NCBI RefSeq assembly: GCF_036850765.1
Contig: NC_089498.1
Location: 56,905,795-56,969,794, forward strand
DNA: 64,000 nucleotides
Direction: 5' to 3'
DNA from: Saccopteryx bilineata
Lineage: Eukaryota > Chordata > Mammalia > Chiroptera > Emballonuridae
Shown one piece after another: positions 24,596 through 36,674 of the stretch. The position numbers were made by a program, and so were the translations under genes. The notes under the pieces were generated by a model. It did no database searches. It was not told where the DNA came from and was given only the letters and a program-made list of their open reading frames with translations. Numbering within the stretch: position 1 is the stretch's first letter; the number at the start of each line of letters is the position of its first letter.

Positions 24596-26217
24596 AAAGA
24601 AAAGGGAGGAAAAAAAACAAAGAAATAAGATTATAAGTTAAAAAATTCAAATGGCAATAAATAAGTACATATCAATAATAAACTTGAATGTAAATAGATT
24701 AAATGCTCCAATCAAAAGACATAGGGTAGCTAAATAAATAAGAAAACAAGACCCATATATATGCTGTCTACAAGAGACTCACCTCAGAACAAAAAATATA
24801 CAGACTGAAAGTGAACAAATGGAAAAAAAAAATTCATGCTAATGGAAATGAAAAAAAAAAAGCTGGGGTAGCAACACTTGAATCTGACAAAATAGGCTTT
24901 AAAACAAAGGCTATAGTAAGGGACAAAAAGGGTCACTATAGAATGATAAAGGAAGCAATCCAACAAGAGGATATAACCATTGTAAATATTTATGCACCCA
25001 ATAGAGGAGGACCTAAATATATAAAGCCAGGTTTGATAGAAATAAAGGGTAGAACAACAGCAACACAATAATAGTAGAACATTTTAACACACCATTGACA
25101 TCAGCAGATAGATTCTCCAGAAAGAAAATCAACAAAGAAACAGCAGCTTTAATGACACACTAGATTAACTGGATTTAATGATATATCAGAATATTTCCCC
25201 CACAAAGCAGTAGAATATACATTCTTTTTGAGTGCATATTGTACATTCTGTAGGATAAACCACAAGTGGGGACAATAAACAAGTCTCAGTAAATAAGAAA
25301 ACTGAAATTATATCAAGCATCTTCTCTGACCACAATTGCATAAAACTAGAAATCAAATATAATAGAAAAACTGAAAAACATTCCAATAGTTGGAGGATAA
25401 ATGACATGTTATTAAATAATGAATGGGTTAACAATGAGATCAAAGAAGAAATAAAAAACCCTCTTAAAACAGATGAAAATATATATACAATAACCCAAAA
25501 TCTATGGGACAGAGTGAAAGCAGTCATGAGAAGGAAGTTTATAGCATTACAGGCATACCTCAAGAAGCAAGAAAATGTGTCAAGCAAACAATCTAACCCT
25601 CCACCAAAAAGAACTAGAAAAATAACAACAAACAAAGCTCAGAAGAAGTAGAAAGAAGGAAATAATAAAGATCAGAGTGGAAATAAATGACATACAGGTT
25701 GAAAAAATAATACAATGATCAATAAAACCAAAGCTGTTTCTTTGAAAAGATAAACAGACTGACAAACCATTAACATGGCTCATCAAGAAAAAAATAGAGA
25801 GGAACCAAATAAATAAAATCAGAAATGAAATACAAGTAATATCTGACATCTCAGTATTGTAAGAAAATTCTATGAAGAACTACATGCCAAAAATTTGGAC
25901 AACCTGGTAAAAATGGGATAAATTCTGAGAAACACAATTTTTCAAAACTGAATCTGAAAGAATCAGAAAACCTGAGTGGACTAATTACAACAAATTAAAT
26001 GGAAACAGTTATCAAAAAAACTCATGCAAATAAAAGTCTTGGACTGAATGGCATCACTGGTGAATTTAATACAACATTCAAGAATAATTAACACCTATCC
26101 TTTTCAAGCTAGTCCTAAAAATACAAGAGGAGGGAAAACTTCCCAGCTCATTTTATAAGGCATGCATTATTTTAATTCTAAAACCAGGTAAAGACACTAC
26201 AAAAAGAAAAACTAGAG

Positions 26218-26661
26218 CCTGACCAGGCAGTGATGCAATGAATAGAGCATCAGACTGGGACGCGAGGGCCCATGTTCGAAATCCCGAGGTTGCCGGTTTG
26301 AGCGCAGGCTCATCCAGCTTGAGCGCTGGCTCACCAGCTTGAGCATGGGGTCATTGGCTTGATCATGGGATCATAGACATGACCCTATGGCCACTTAATT
26401 AAGTTCAAAGGTTGCTGGCTTTAAGCCCAAGGTGGCTGGCTTGAGCCCAAAGTTGCTGGCTTGAGCAAGGGGTCAATCACTCTGCTACAGCCCCCCCCCC
26501 CCCGCCCATGGTCAAGGCACATATGAAAAGCAAAAGCAATCAATGAACAACTAAGGAGACTTAGAAGCTGAAAAGAATTGATGTTTCTCATCTCTCTCCT
26601 TTCCTTTCTGTCTGTCCCTATCTGGCCCTCTTTCTGTCTCTCTTTCTGTCTCTGTCACACA
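26218..26661 (+). mobile_element. tRNA-derived SINE, family 1, inside L1-B
   Basis: Head 'gcctgaccaggcagtgatg', B-box-like 'atgttcgaaatcc', then an unusually long set of 'gcttgagc' body repeats and a C-rich spot (about 26491-26503). The tail is pyrimidine-rich and ends 'gtcacacaaaagaag'. Imperfect duplications 'gaaaaactagag' and 'gaaaactatagaa' flank it. ORF2 sequence resumes at about 26662. Confidence 0.85.
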
Positions 26662-26845
26662 AAAGAAGAAAACTATAGAAATATATCCCTCCCTGATGAA
26701 TATAGATGCTAAAATTCTCAACAAAATATTAGCAAACCAGATCCAGCAATACATTAAAAAGATCATACATCATGATCAAGTGGGATTTATTTCAGGGAGG
26801 CAAGGCTAGTACAATATTTGGAGATCAATAAATCTGATTCATCAC

Positions 26846-26862
26846 TGTTGGTCATATAAGTT

Positions 26863-26921
<59 letters not shown>

Positions 26922-27406
26922 CTCGCTTATAGTTTGCATCGTGTTGGGGGACAGGCTGTAAGCAGGCCAGGTCATTATAGCCTGAGGCTTAGTTTTAAGA
27001 CTAAGCTTTTCCCCACACCTTTGACTGTTGCATGATGTGGGTGGTGCAATCTCATGAGGAATCCCATTATGCCTCAGATAAATGACTTTGTATCAGAGAC
27101 TTCCTTGTTTGTATATTGGATTAAAAGGTTTTGGTTTCTATTCTATAAAGTGGGGCAGACCGGGAGCTTGCTCTCTCTCGATTCCTGTTATCACCATTGC
27201 AGGTGCCTCCCTGATCCCTTGCCCTTCGTGAGAAAAGCAGGTGATTTTCCCTTTTCCCTTGTCTTCTCTTGTGGCTTGCCTGTCTTGGTGAGACACCAAT
27301 AAACAGAATAGCCCCCATCCTCCAACTCTACTATTTCTTTACCATCTGCCCAAATCCAATGGACACCTGTATGTGAATGGCCAAGATAGCGGCTCCTGGC
27401 CATACA
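26846..27406 (+). mobile_element. Solo LTR, family LTR-A, with 5-bp target duplication
   Basis: It starts 'tgttggtcatataagtttg' and ends '..ctcctggccataca'. A perfect 5-bp duplication 'atcac' lies at 26841-26845 and 27407-27411, and the L1 sequence is continuous across the site. The LTR holds a (TA)n expansion (26863-26920), the family palindrome at about 26987-27007, a TATA-like 'tctataaag' and polyadenylation signal 'aataaa' near 27298. It is a solo LTR left by recombination of an endogenous retrovirus. Confidence 0.92.
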
Positions 27407-29360
27407 ATCACATAAGCAAAAAGAAAGATAAAAATTACATGATCATATCAATAGATGCAGAAAAAACATTTAATAAAATCCAGCACTCATTTATAATAAC
27501 AAATCTCAGCAATGTGGAAATACAGGGAATATACTTCAACATAATAAAGGCTAAATATGACCAACTGACAACCAACATCATACTCAATGGGCAAAAATTA
27601 AGTATAATTCCCTTAAGATTAGAAACAACACAGGGGAGTTTCTTTTCACCACTCTCATTTAACAGTACTGAAAGTTTTCACCATAGCAATCAGATAAGAA
27701 AAAGAAATAAAAGGCATGCAAACCTGAAAAGAAGAAGAAAAACTGTCATTATTTGCTGATGACATGATACTGTACATACAAAACCATAAAATCTCAGGCA
27801 AAACCTACTAGATCAGATAAATAAATTCAGGAAAGTGGTAGAATATTAAATTAATATTTATAAATCAGTGGCATTTTTATACAACAATGAACTGTCAGAA
27901 AGAGAAAATGGGAAAACAATTCCAGTTACTATGGCAACAAATATAGTACCTAGAAATAAATTTAACCAAGGAGGTAAAGGATTTGTACTCAGAAAATTAT
28001 AAAACAGAGAAAAAAAATTGAGGAAGATACAAACAAGTGGAAGCATATACCATATTTATGGATAGAAAGAATTAAAATGATTAAAATGTTCATACTACCA
28101 AAAGCAATCTATAGATTCAATGTAATTATTAATAAAATACCAGTGGTACACTTCACCGAAATAAAACAAATATTTCAAAAATTTATATGGAACCAAAAAG
28201 AACTCAGATAGCCTCAGCAATTTTGAAAATTAATAATAAAGTGGGAGGTATACTGTTTGATACTACAAAGTCATTTAAATCAAAACAGCATGTATACTGG
28301 CTAAAGGACAGGTATACAGATCAATGGAACAGAACAGATAATCCAGAAATAAAACCACGTGTTTATGATCAATCACTATTTGACAAAGGAGACAGTACAT
28401 ACAATGAAGTAAAGACAGTCTTTTTAATAAATGGTGTTGAAAAATTTGCACAGGTGTGCTAAAAATAAAACTAGACCACCAAATTACACCATTTTCAAAA
28501 ATAATCTCAAAATGGATAAAAAGACTTACATGTAAGTTGTAAAACCATAAAAGCCCTAGAAGCAAATATACATAATAAACTCTCATACATCTCTCCAAGT
28601 AATATTTTTGCTGGTATATCTCTCAGGCAAGGGAAATAAAGGACAAAATAAACAAATGGGACTTAATCAAACTGAAAAGATTTTGCACAGCAAAAGACAC
28701 CATTAACAAAAGACAACCCACTCTATGGAAAACACATATTCACAAATATGTCTGATATGAGGTTAATTACCAATGAAGAACGTCTAAAACTCAACAACAG
28801 AAAGGTAGGTAAACAACCCAATTAAAAAATAAGTATAGGACCTAAATAGACACTTTTCCAGAAAGGACATACAGATGGCCATAAAGCATGTAAAATAATG
28901 TTCAATGTCACTTATTATCAAAGAGATGAAAATTAAAAAACACAATGAGATACCACTTTACACCTGCCAAAACAGCTCTCATTAACAAACAAATCAACAA
29001 ACAACAAATGCTGGCGAGGTTTGGAAAAAGGGGAACCCTCTTCCACTGCTGGTGAGCATGCAGGCTCATGCAGCCCCTGTGGAAAACAGTATGCCATTTC
29101 CTCAAAAAATTAAAAATGAAACTGCCTTATGACCCAATTATTCCACTTCTAGCAATATATCCTAAGAATCCTAAAACACTAATTCAAAAGTAGATATGTA
29201 ACCCCATGTTCATTGCAGCAGTGTTTGCAATAACCAAGATCTGGAAACAGCCCAAATGTCTGTCAGAAGATGAGTGGATAAAAAATCTGTGGTATATTTA
29301 CACAATAGAATATTATATGACCATAAAAAAGAAGGAAATTTTACCTTTTGTGTAAGACTG

Positions 29361-29878
29361 GTTATTGTGACCATGCAGATTCACATTGAATTTGGGCAGA
29401 TGGTAAAGAAACTGTGAAGCTGGAAAACTGCAAGTCATACCAGTTTATTGAAGACTTGCAAAGGCAGATAAACCAAAAAAGAAAAAGAAAACAAAAAAAA
29501 ACACCCCTGCTTTCCACAGTGGAGGGCAAGGAATAAGGAAACAAACCACTATTTGACAAAGGAGACAGTACATACAATGAAGTACTGAGGCACAAACTAG
29601 AAACAGAGGCAGGGTGACAGAGAACAGATGGATTGCTGTCAGTGGGAAGGGGAAAGAGGGCACAGGATCAAAAGTGAACGGATTAGCCAGACTCAGATTA
29701 GCAATAGCCAGAGATAAAGGTGGGGTAGAGGTAGGGGGTGGTAGGGTGTGTGTGGGGGGAATTGAGCAATGGGGGTGGAAAGACTTGGCATGGGGCATGG
29801 GTGGGCAGGATGCAGGGTTTAGAGGATGTTATATTGATTGGGACACTTGAAAATATGTCAGCACAATAAATTAAAAAA
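29361..29878 (+). repeat. L1-B 3'UTR
   Basis: G-rich stretch at 29690-29780 ('ggtggggtagaggtaggggg') and an A-rich end, as in L1-A. It contains a 38-bp exact copy of ORF2 sequence at 29547-29584 (see findings). Confidence 0.75.
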
Positions 29879-30105
29879 ACAAACAAAAAAGATGCCTGTA
29901 GTTCCAGACTCTTTTAAGATGAATTTGAGAATTAGTTCTTTCTTTTTCTCAATCAATAAAGCTTTCCTTAATAATAAAAATAATAATAAAGGGTTTATAG
30001 AGAGGGCAATCAAGATTTAGAAAAAGGAGAAACCATCCCTTGTAAAAATAAGAAATTTTTGTGGAGAGGATGGAATTTTGATGCACTTTGAGTGGTGGAA
30101 ATATA

Positions 30106-30347
30106 CTGCTCACAAAAATTAGGGGATATGTCAAAATGAATATGAAGCAATAAAAGAAAGAAACATTTGATTTTTTTAATTAAACAAGAACATCAGAAAA
30201 GCAAACAAGCCAAAGAAAATTGATCAAATAATTAGGCAAATGAAATGCAAAACCAACTTTTATTTCATTGATGAAAACTCACTATAAAAAAGGCTGAAAG
30301 TACTTGAGTATCTGCAAGTTCCCTGATTCCTTAATTTTTGTGGGCAG
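30106..30347. mobile_element. mariner/Tc1-type MITE, 242 bp
   Basis: Inverted termini 'ctgctcacaaaaattaggg' (left) and 'ccttaatttttgtgggcag' (right) are flanked by TA on both sides (30104-30105 and 30348-30349), as expected of mariner-type insertion. It has no coding capacity. Confidence 0.8.
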
Positions 30348-30591
30348 TATAGTTTTAATACCAGGGATACTGAAATTTAACAGAAAAAAAAATGAGTGGG
30401 CAATATTATGAAGCTGTGTTGTGTGGATGTTTTGCTTAGGAACCAACATGCAATTTATAGATGAGAGTGATTGGAAACAAGACCAGGTAGGAGTATGGAA
30501 AGACTGAGAAAGTGGTGCTAATGAGCTTTGTCCAAATGATGGAATATAAGAATAAGAAATTCAACTTGACTCAGAAAAACAAGAGAATCCT

Positions 30592-30990
30592 GCCCTGGCA
30601 GGTTGGCTCAGTGGTAGAGCGTCGGCCTGGCGTGCAGGGGTCCCAGGTTCGATTCCCGGCCAGGGCACACAGGAGAAGCACCCATCTGCTTCTCTACCCC
30701 TCCCCCTCTCCTTCCTCTCTGTCTCTCTTCCCCTCCCGTAGCCGAGGCTCCATTGGAGCAAAGATGGCCCGGGCGCTGGGGATGGCTCCTTGGCCTCTGC
30801 CCCAGGCGCTAGAGTGGCTCTGGTCGTGGCAAAGTGATGCCCCGGAGGGGCAGAGCATCGCCCCCTGGTGGGCAGAGCGTCGCCCCCTGGTGGGTGTGCC
30901 GGGTGGATCCCGGTCGGGTGCATGCGGGAGTCTGTCTGACTGTCTCTCTCCGTTTACAGCTTCGGAGAAATTAAAAAAAAAAAAAAAAGA
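30592..30990 (+). mobile_element. tRNA-derived SINE, family 3 (Rhin-1/VES-like), ~390 bp
   Basis: Head 'gccctggcaggttggctcag' with A-box 'tggctcagtggtagagcg' and B-box 'ggttcgattcc'. A long GC-rich body follows ('ggctccattggagcaaagat', 'cgccccctggtgggcagagc') and an A-tail at about 30973-30988. The 180- and 120-codon frames over it are not genes. Confidence 0.9.
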
Positions 30991-31260
30991 TTTTATAATG
31001 CAAATCTTTGCAAAAACTGTCTTTAAACTACCATTTCTAAACTTTTATGTATAAGCGACTTCTGGGAAGTATTTGCTTTTGACCTCTTTTGAGGTTTTCA
31101 ACAATAAAAGCCTTAAAAAAAAACAACACTCCAGGAGAAAGTTTGAACTCCTGAAATGGAATTCACTTCAATACAGTTAAAAAAAAAAGTCCTTACAATG
31201 GATTCAAGCAAGTATAGATTAAACACTCAAATAAAATTGAAGGGAAAAAATAAGAAGCAG

Positions 31261-31561
31261 TGTAGGTAGAGCGCAGAGCACATTCCTAACAGCTATGGCT
31301 GATGCAATGTTGTGAAAACACTCCAGCACACCCAGGAGGGAGCTCGCTCCCTATAAGGAAGTGACTCAGTGCTAACCAGACAGCTTCCTGATCTTTCTAA
31401 CCATTGGCTGTGAAGGACAGGCTGTAACACCCTATAGGCTGAACCCATGTATATAAGCTAGCTTACTTCCTGAATAAAGTGGATCTGCGTCACTGAACCT
31501 GGTCCCCGCAGTCGGGTCTCTGCGTCTCTGTCATCCTCACCCCCAGTGGGCCTTGTCCACA
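31261..31561 (+). mobile_element. Solo LTR, short ERVK-like family, with 6-bp target duplication
   Basis: 301 bp, beginning 'tgtaggtagagcgcagag' and ending 'gccttgtccaca'. It is flanked by the 6-bp duplication 'aagcag' (31255-31260 and 31562-31567). It has a TATA-like 'gtatataagctagc' and polyadenylation signal 'aataaa' (about 31473). The 6-bp duplication is typical of class II (ERVK/beta-like) elements. The class is inferred from that alone. Confidence 0.9.
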
Positions 31562-31699
31562 AAGCAGTTAAACAAGTGACAGCAACATTCACAAAACTTA
31601 ATTTATAAAATAACCACACAGCTAAAAACTTAGATCAACCTTCTTACCTAGTGTAAAACCCTATCAGATGGTCTTAAAGCTTTATGTTCATTAAATAGT

Positions 31700-31870
31700 T
31701 AATTTAGCCTGAACTTGTCTGCCTGGGTATATTTTCTGTACTCTGCCTTTTATAAACCATATGACCATAGTAAGTTACTTAACCTGATTGCTTCAACTCA
31801 AAAAGGACATGGTAAGGGTGCTTAATTCATAGGGCTGTGAAAATTAAATGAGTCAAAATATGCATAGCGT
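31700..31870 (+). repeat. MIR-like fragment
   Basis: 'ctgcctgggtatattttctg', then 'ccatagtaagttacttaacctg', then 'agggctgtgaaaattaaatgag' follow the MIR core order. The rest of 31568-32980 shows nothing else I recognise. Confidence 0.6.
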
Positions 31871-32984
31871 TTTCAAGAGTGACAGGCATAGATTAAATGC
31901 TATATATCTATCCTGAGACATATACAAATTTAGGAGATAGGGAGATAATATTTCCAGAGCAATCCTGTTCATTCTTACCTCTGGTAACAAAAATAGCCAA
32001 AGCTTGACAGAAATACAGGTTAATATAGAAATTAATTGCTCCCAGAGGAGAGAGCAGCTGGTCTGCCAGTTAGATTTCACAAATGGTCATAAACATTATG
32101 ACAGTGATAACTCTATGAAACAGGATAAAGGCCATTTCTCTTTATATCTTGTATCATACATGCCTCACTTACCTTAACCTATTCCTGGCCTTTAAAATAA
32201 AAATTCAAAGAAAACACACAGTGGATCTCTGGGAGACTGTAAGTACATTCTTGCTTCTCTATGGAAACTATAAAACAATAAATAAGCACAAAATTTTTTT
32301 ATGAATAATCTTATGTCCCTATATTTCCCATTCATTTTAGTGTTTTTTAGTTTTCATTTCTTGCAGATAATTTCAGAAATCTGCAGAAATTGAAAAATGA
32401 CTAAAAAATTTATGTTATTTCCAACTAAAGCCCTATAAGGATGGTGTAGGAAATGTATACAGTTGGTAAAAGTGGATTGCATTTTATTTGTAAAAACCTT
32501 TCTTGGTTTTGCTATAAGAGTTCTAAATATAACTACCTAGAAAAAGTGTTAAAATGCAGAAGTAACACATGTATGAACAATATTCTTGCTCTAGGCAGAG
32601 TTCTTCCATTGTCCTATAATTTTTCATCAATATTTTTCTGCAAATTATTGCTGATGTGAAATATCCATTCTTGACTAAAAAAATAAATGTTTATGTTTAT
32701 CTCTCAAAACTATTATAGATCATTGGAGAGGAAATTCCTTTTTAATTAATATAAATAGTATTTTCTTTATAGTTAAAGCCAAATATATGGTGATATTTGA
32801 AAGTTTTTATTAGGAAATACTTTTTGAAGAACTATGAAATCTAATGGGACATAAAAACCTCAATGATACCACATAACCTAGCTAGAAAATCAAAGAGTGT
32901 TTGTGAGGTAGGCCACCTTTGAAAACATATAAGGAAAAACTTTCTAAAAATGGAGCTGTTTAGAAAAAACTAGTAAAATTAGTG
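31871..32984. other. AT-rich spacer, no recognised feature
   Basis: Short frames only (for example 32453-32659). No named repeat or exon. Confidence 0.45.
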
Positions 32985-33170
32985 CGTTTTTACTGAACGT
33001 ACATTATGTACCAAGTTTGTGTCGAGTTTTATTAATTTCTTCCTACCATTCAAAACTAACATGGTAGGTATTATGACTTTTTTCTTGTACATATGAAAAT
33101 ATTAAGGCTTAGAGAAAGTAAATGTATTTTTGGAAGCTAATTTTTGATGTAATTACCATTTGAACACAAG
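32985..33170 (-). repeat. MIR-like fragment
   Basis: The order 'acattatgtaccaagtttg', then 'catggtaggtattatgactt', then 'aaggcttagagaaagtaa' fits MIR in reverse orientation. Confidence 0.55.
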
Positions 33171-33404
33171 ATGATATGAAGGCTACTGAAGCAATACATA
33201 ACCCTGCTTCCAAGAACTTAGACATAATGCATTAAGCACAGGGAGACAAGGAAGAAGAGAGGTCACTGAAAATTCTGAAAAGAAAATTGATGAGTAAGCA
33301 GAGTTTTGAAGGATCAGTGTGCTGCCATTTCTATGGCTGATAGACAATAAAAGAATGAAAAGATGAATGAAAAATAGTACACCTTTCACACTTTGATTTC
33401 TACA

Positions 33405-33790
33405 ACATGCTAAGTACTTTACATTCATTATCTAAGAGCATCCTACCCTAACCAGTGGGGTAAGTACTATTTTGATCTTTACTTCGCAAGTGAAGAATCT
33501 AAGGTTTTATGTAACCATGTTTAAATAACATGGTTAATAAGTCAGGAAATTTTGGGTCAAAACCAGGCCTATTAGAATATGGGGGTTATGTTATCAATCA
33601 CCAAGCTATATTAATCTCATTTTATATTCATGTATTCTTTAGAGTCTCACAACAACCTTATATGATACATAGTTACTAATATAAAAATTGAAATTCAGAA
33701 ATGTTAAGGGGCAACCCTAGATCATAGGCCTAATATTCAAACCCCAAATGATCATACTGATGACTAAAGACATATAGAACATGCACTAAA
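33405..33790 (-). repeat. Two adjacent MIR-like fragments
   Basis: 33405-33600 shows 'ctaagtactttacattcatt', 'ggggtaagtactattttg' and 'aagaatctaaggttttatg'. 33625-33790 repeats the pattern ('ctcacaacaaccttatatg', 'ttgaaattcagaaatgttaagg'). Both read as MIR in reverse orientation. Confidence 0.55.
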
Positions 33791-33985
33791 TATAAAGTAC
33801 TTTCAAAACTAAATAATTTCTCAGAGAAATGTTTGATCTTCCTGCTTTGTTAAAAGGTTATTCTCAATTATAGACCAAATAAAATATTTCTTTGGGTGTT
33901 TTTCATACTGAATATTTAGTTTCTTCTCACTAAAACCATTTTGGGTTCATCACTTGAGAGCTTCCAGGTACTTCTAATTTATGAG

Positions 33986-34647
33986 TGTTGGTCAAATAAG
34001 TTTGTAAATATGATATATATTTTTGCTCACTTATAGTTTGCATTGGATGTGGGGGACAGGCTGTAAGCAGGCATGGTCATTATAGCCTAAGGCTTAGTTT
34101 TAAGACTAAGCTTTTCCCCATACCGTTGACTGTTGGATGATGGGAGGTGGTGCACTCTCATGAGGAATCCCATTATGCTTCAGATAAGTGACTTTGTATC
34201 AGAGACTTCCTTGTTTGTATATTGGATTAAAGGTTTTGATTTCTATACTATAAAATGGGGCAGAGGAGCCCATGCAGAGAGGAGAGCAGAGAAAGGCCAT
34301 GTGGAGGAGAGGAGAAGCAGTCAAGATGGCAATGTGCTAAAGGAGAAACCAGTTTGTGCAGAATTTGTGTTGATAGAAGAAGATGGGGAACAGAGGTGAA
34401 TAAGGCTGGTGAGGCAGAAACCTTTGATTCTAAGAAACTCGAATAAGTCAGTGGCTTTGGAAGCCCTGAATAGAAAGGGAAGTGCTTTCCCACTCTGTGT
34501 ATTTCTTGCCCGCCTGGTACAAGCTAGGATTAAAGGTAATGGTCCACCAGTTCTTGGCTTCATTGTTTCATTACCATCTGTCTGAATCAAACTTGAACCT
34601 GCATGGGCCAGGCGACTGTGATGATGGCCATGGCTACTGGCTTTACA
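33986..34647 (+). mobile_element. Solo LTR, family LTR-A, with perfect 5-bp target duplication
   Basis: It starts 'tgttggtcaaataagtttg' and ends 'ctactggctttaca'. The duplication is 'atgag' at 33981-33985 and 34648-34652. It holds the family palindrome (about 34092-34111), a 'tactataaaatgggg' TATA-like site (about 34247) and a GA-rich U3/R stretch. The frames across it are not viral genes. Confidence 0.93.
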
Positions 34648-34652
34648 ATGAG

Positions 34653-35525
34653 TTTATTGAGAACAGCATGTATAAAATAAAAGAATTAATCAGCATTTAG
34701 GTTTTTTTTCCAAAATAAAAAATAACTAAAGACATGCATAACAAATTAAGTCTTTCTCAAATTGATTTAATATTTATTACACTAATGATTTTTACATCAA
34801 AACCTACAACAGACCATAATTAGCTCTGCCTATCACACATTGATCAATGTAATACATAAATACATAGTTCCATAAAAAGCTCAAGCATCAGTGATAATGA
34901 GATTGTTCAAGGCAAGTGAAAATCAGTAATTGAAGACTACTCCCTAAAAGGGAGATGATAAGATTCAGTTGAGATCAGAAAGTGGTATAGATCAACTGTA
35001 GAAGAAAGCAGATGTTACTCACTCTCACTCCTGTTGATGAGGAGTTTCCTTGTGCAAATCAAATGGACATCTCTTTCTTTCCTTTTCTGAATTTAGAAGA
35101 AGCAAGGAAGTTGGTATAGCACACTCTGCTGTGGCTGATAGATTAGTCAAGTAACAGTTTCTTTCACTAGGGTGATAATTACCTTCGACACTCTCTATTA
35201 ATAGCAGTTAATGACTGGAGACTGATAACAGTTTCTTGACATTCCTTTGTCCTAGAAAAGCAAGTTTTTTTGTTTTGTTTTTATTGTTGAATGCAAATTT
35301 CAGACTACAAAATTAGCATATGTAATATTTAACTTTAAAATGTGTTAATATAAAAGTCAGGTATTAATAAAAAATTAAGACAAATATAAATTTTAGAAAT
35401 TAATATTATATTTCAAATGCCTTTGAGAAATAGGAATATATTCTAGTTTTCTTTTCCCCTCCAATAACCAGGGCAATATAATAATAGGTTATCGCATTAG
35501 CTTTGTAAAATCTAGGCTAGAATTT
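34653..35525. other. AT-rich spacer, no recognised feature
   Basis: No repeat or coding signal recognised. Confidence 0.45.
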
Positions 35526-35632
35526 TGTTGGGCAAATAAGTTTGTAAAATGTGTTTTTTAGGTTTGCTCACTTATATTTTGCATTGACCTGGGCAGCACA
35601 ATGTGTATGTAGTCTGTGAAAGGCTGTGGTAC

Positions 35633-35953
35633 TGTAGTCAAGTCCTGCCAGGGGTGAGGACGACAGGGATGCAGAGACCCGAGTCCGGGGACCAGGTTCA
35701 GTGATGCAGATCCACTTTATTCAGGAAATAAGCTAGTTTATATACATGGGTTCAGCCAATAGGAAGTTACAGCATGTCCTTCATAGCCAATGGCTGAAAA
35801 GATCAGCGAGCTTCATGGTTAGTGCTAAGTCACTTCCTTATAGCAGGCAAGTTTCCTTCCTGGGTATGCCCAGGAGGCTTCTGGGAGCTGGAGTATTCTC
35901 ACAGCATTGCATCAGCCACAGCTGCTAGGAATGTGCTCCGCGTTCCACGTGCA
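35633..35953 (-). mobile_element. Solo LTR, short ERVK-like family, minus, nested in LTR-B
   Basis: Reverse complement of the family at 31261. It spans 'tgtagtcaagtcctgcc' to 'cgttccacgtgca' with a perfect 6-bp duplication 'tggtac' at 35627-35632 and 35954-35959. The antisense polyadenylation signal reads 'tttatt' at about 35717 and the TATA-like block reads 'ctagtttatatacatggg'. It is clearly younger than the LTR-B that it splits. Confidence 0.93.
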
Positions 35954-36275
35954 TGGTACTTGCCCTCAGGGCAGCAGATTGCAAATTGCGAATTACCTTC
36001 CTGCTTGGGATGGGCCAATGTATTGCATATGTTTGCTGGAGAAGGAATTTTTCCCCCCAGCCTTGGTTTTGCAAGAAGAGAAGAAGGAGTACAGATGTGA
36101 GACTAGAGCTGAGAAGCTTTGGGAGGTCTGCTGAGGCTGGTGGGGGCCTTTGAATCCAGGAACTGGAGAAGATTTTTCAGGTTGTAGAACCAGAGAATGC
36201 ATCAGGGTCTTGGGAGCTCTGAATGACAGAGAAGCAGTCGGTTTTTCCTGCCTATTTGCTCATCCACCGGTATGA

Positions 36276-36674
36276 GATTTTATTTATTTATTTATTTATT
36301 TTTATTTATTTTTTGCATTTTTCTGAAATTATGAAATGGGGAGGCAGTCAGACAGACTCCCGCATGCACCGGACCGGGATCCACCCAGCATGCCCACCAG
36401 AGGGCAATGATCTGCTCATCTGGGGCATTGCTTTGTTGAAACCAGAGCCATTCTAGTGCCTGAGGCAGAGGCCATGGAGCCATCCTCAGTGCCCGGGCCA
36501 ACCTCGCTCCAATGGAGCCTTGGCTGCGGGAGGGGAAGAGAGAGACAGAGAGGAAAGAGAGGGGTAGGGGTGGAGAAGCAGATGGGTGCTTCTCCTGTGT
36601 TTCCTGGCCAAGAATTAAACCTGGGACTCCTGCATGCCAGGCCGATGCTCTACCACTGAGCCAACCAGCCCAGG
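36276..36674 (-). mobile_element. tRNA-derived SINE, family 3, minus
   Basis: A (TTTA)n-containing tail at 36276-36310 is followed by the antisense body ('ctcccgcatgcaccggac') and the tRNA head reversed, ending 'aaccagcccaggc'. Near-identical flanks 'tatgagattttatt' and 'tatgagactttaat' are the target duplications. Confidence 0.88.

Larger units (their letters stand above)
24651..29360 (+). pseudogene. L1 ORF2: L1-B ORF2, broken and interrupted
   Basis: ORF2 starts at ATG 24651 ('MAINKYISIINLNVN'-like). Endonuclease fragments lie at 24811-25071 ('ITIVNIYAPN') and 25180-25400. The RT region is split by the SINE at 26218-26661 and by the LTR at 26846-27406. The catalytic 'FADD' motif survives at 27752-27763. 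C-terminal pieces follow to about 29360 ('WISEEWI..' region around 29260-29330). Numerous stops. The insertion sites fall within ORF2, so both insertions are later than this L1. Confidence 0.88.
21088..29878 (+). mobile_element. LINE-1 element L1-B, full length, old, interrupted
   Basis: The element begins near 'ccaagatgtcaacaaagtagg', a degenerate version of the L1 start. It has a long 5'UTR (~2.6 kb), ORF1 remains (about 23690-24595), ORF2 remains (24651-29360), a G-rich 3'UTR (29600-29830) and an A-rich end. A SINE (26218-26661) and a solo LTR (26846-27406) have inserted into ORF2. The element has many stops and frameshifts, more than L1-A. Removing the insertions leaves roughly 7.8 kb. 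Confidence 0.9.

Noticed and set aside
30512..31054. 180-codon plus-strand open frame
   Set aside because: It runs through a GC-rich family-3 SINE. The same Trp/Pro/Arg-rich translation recurs in every copy of that SINE (for example 36699-36292 and 55805-55305).
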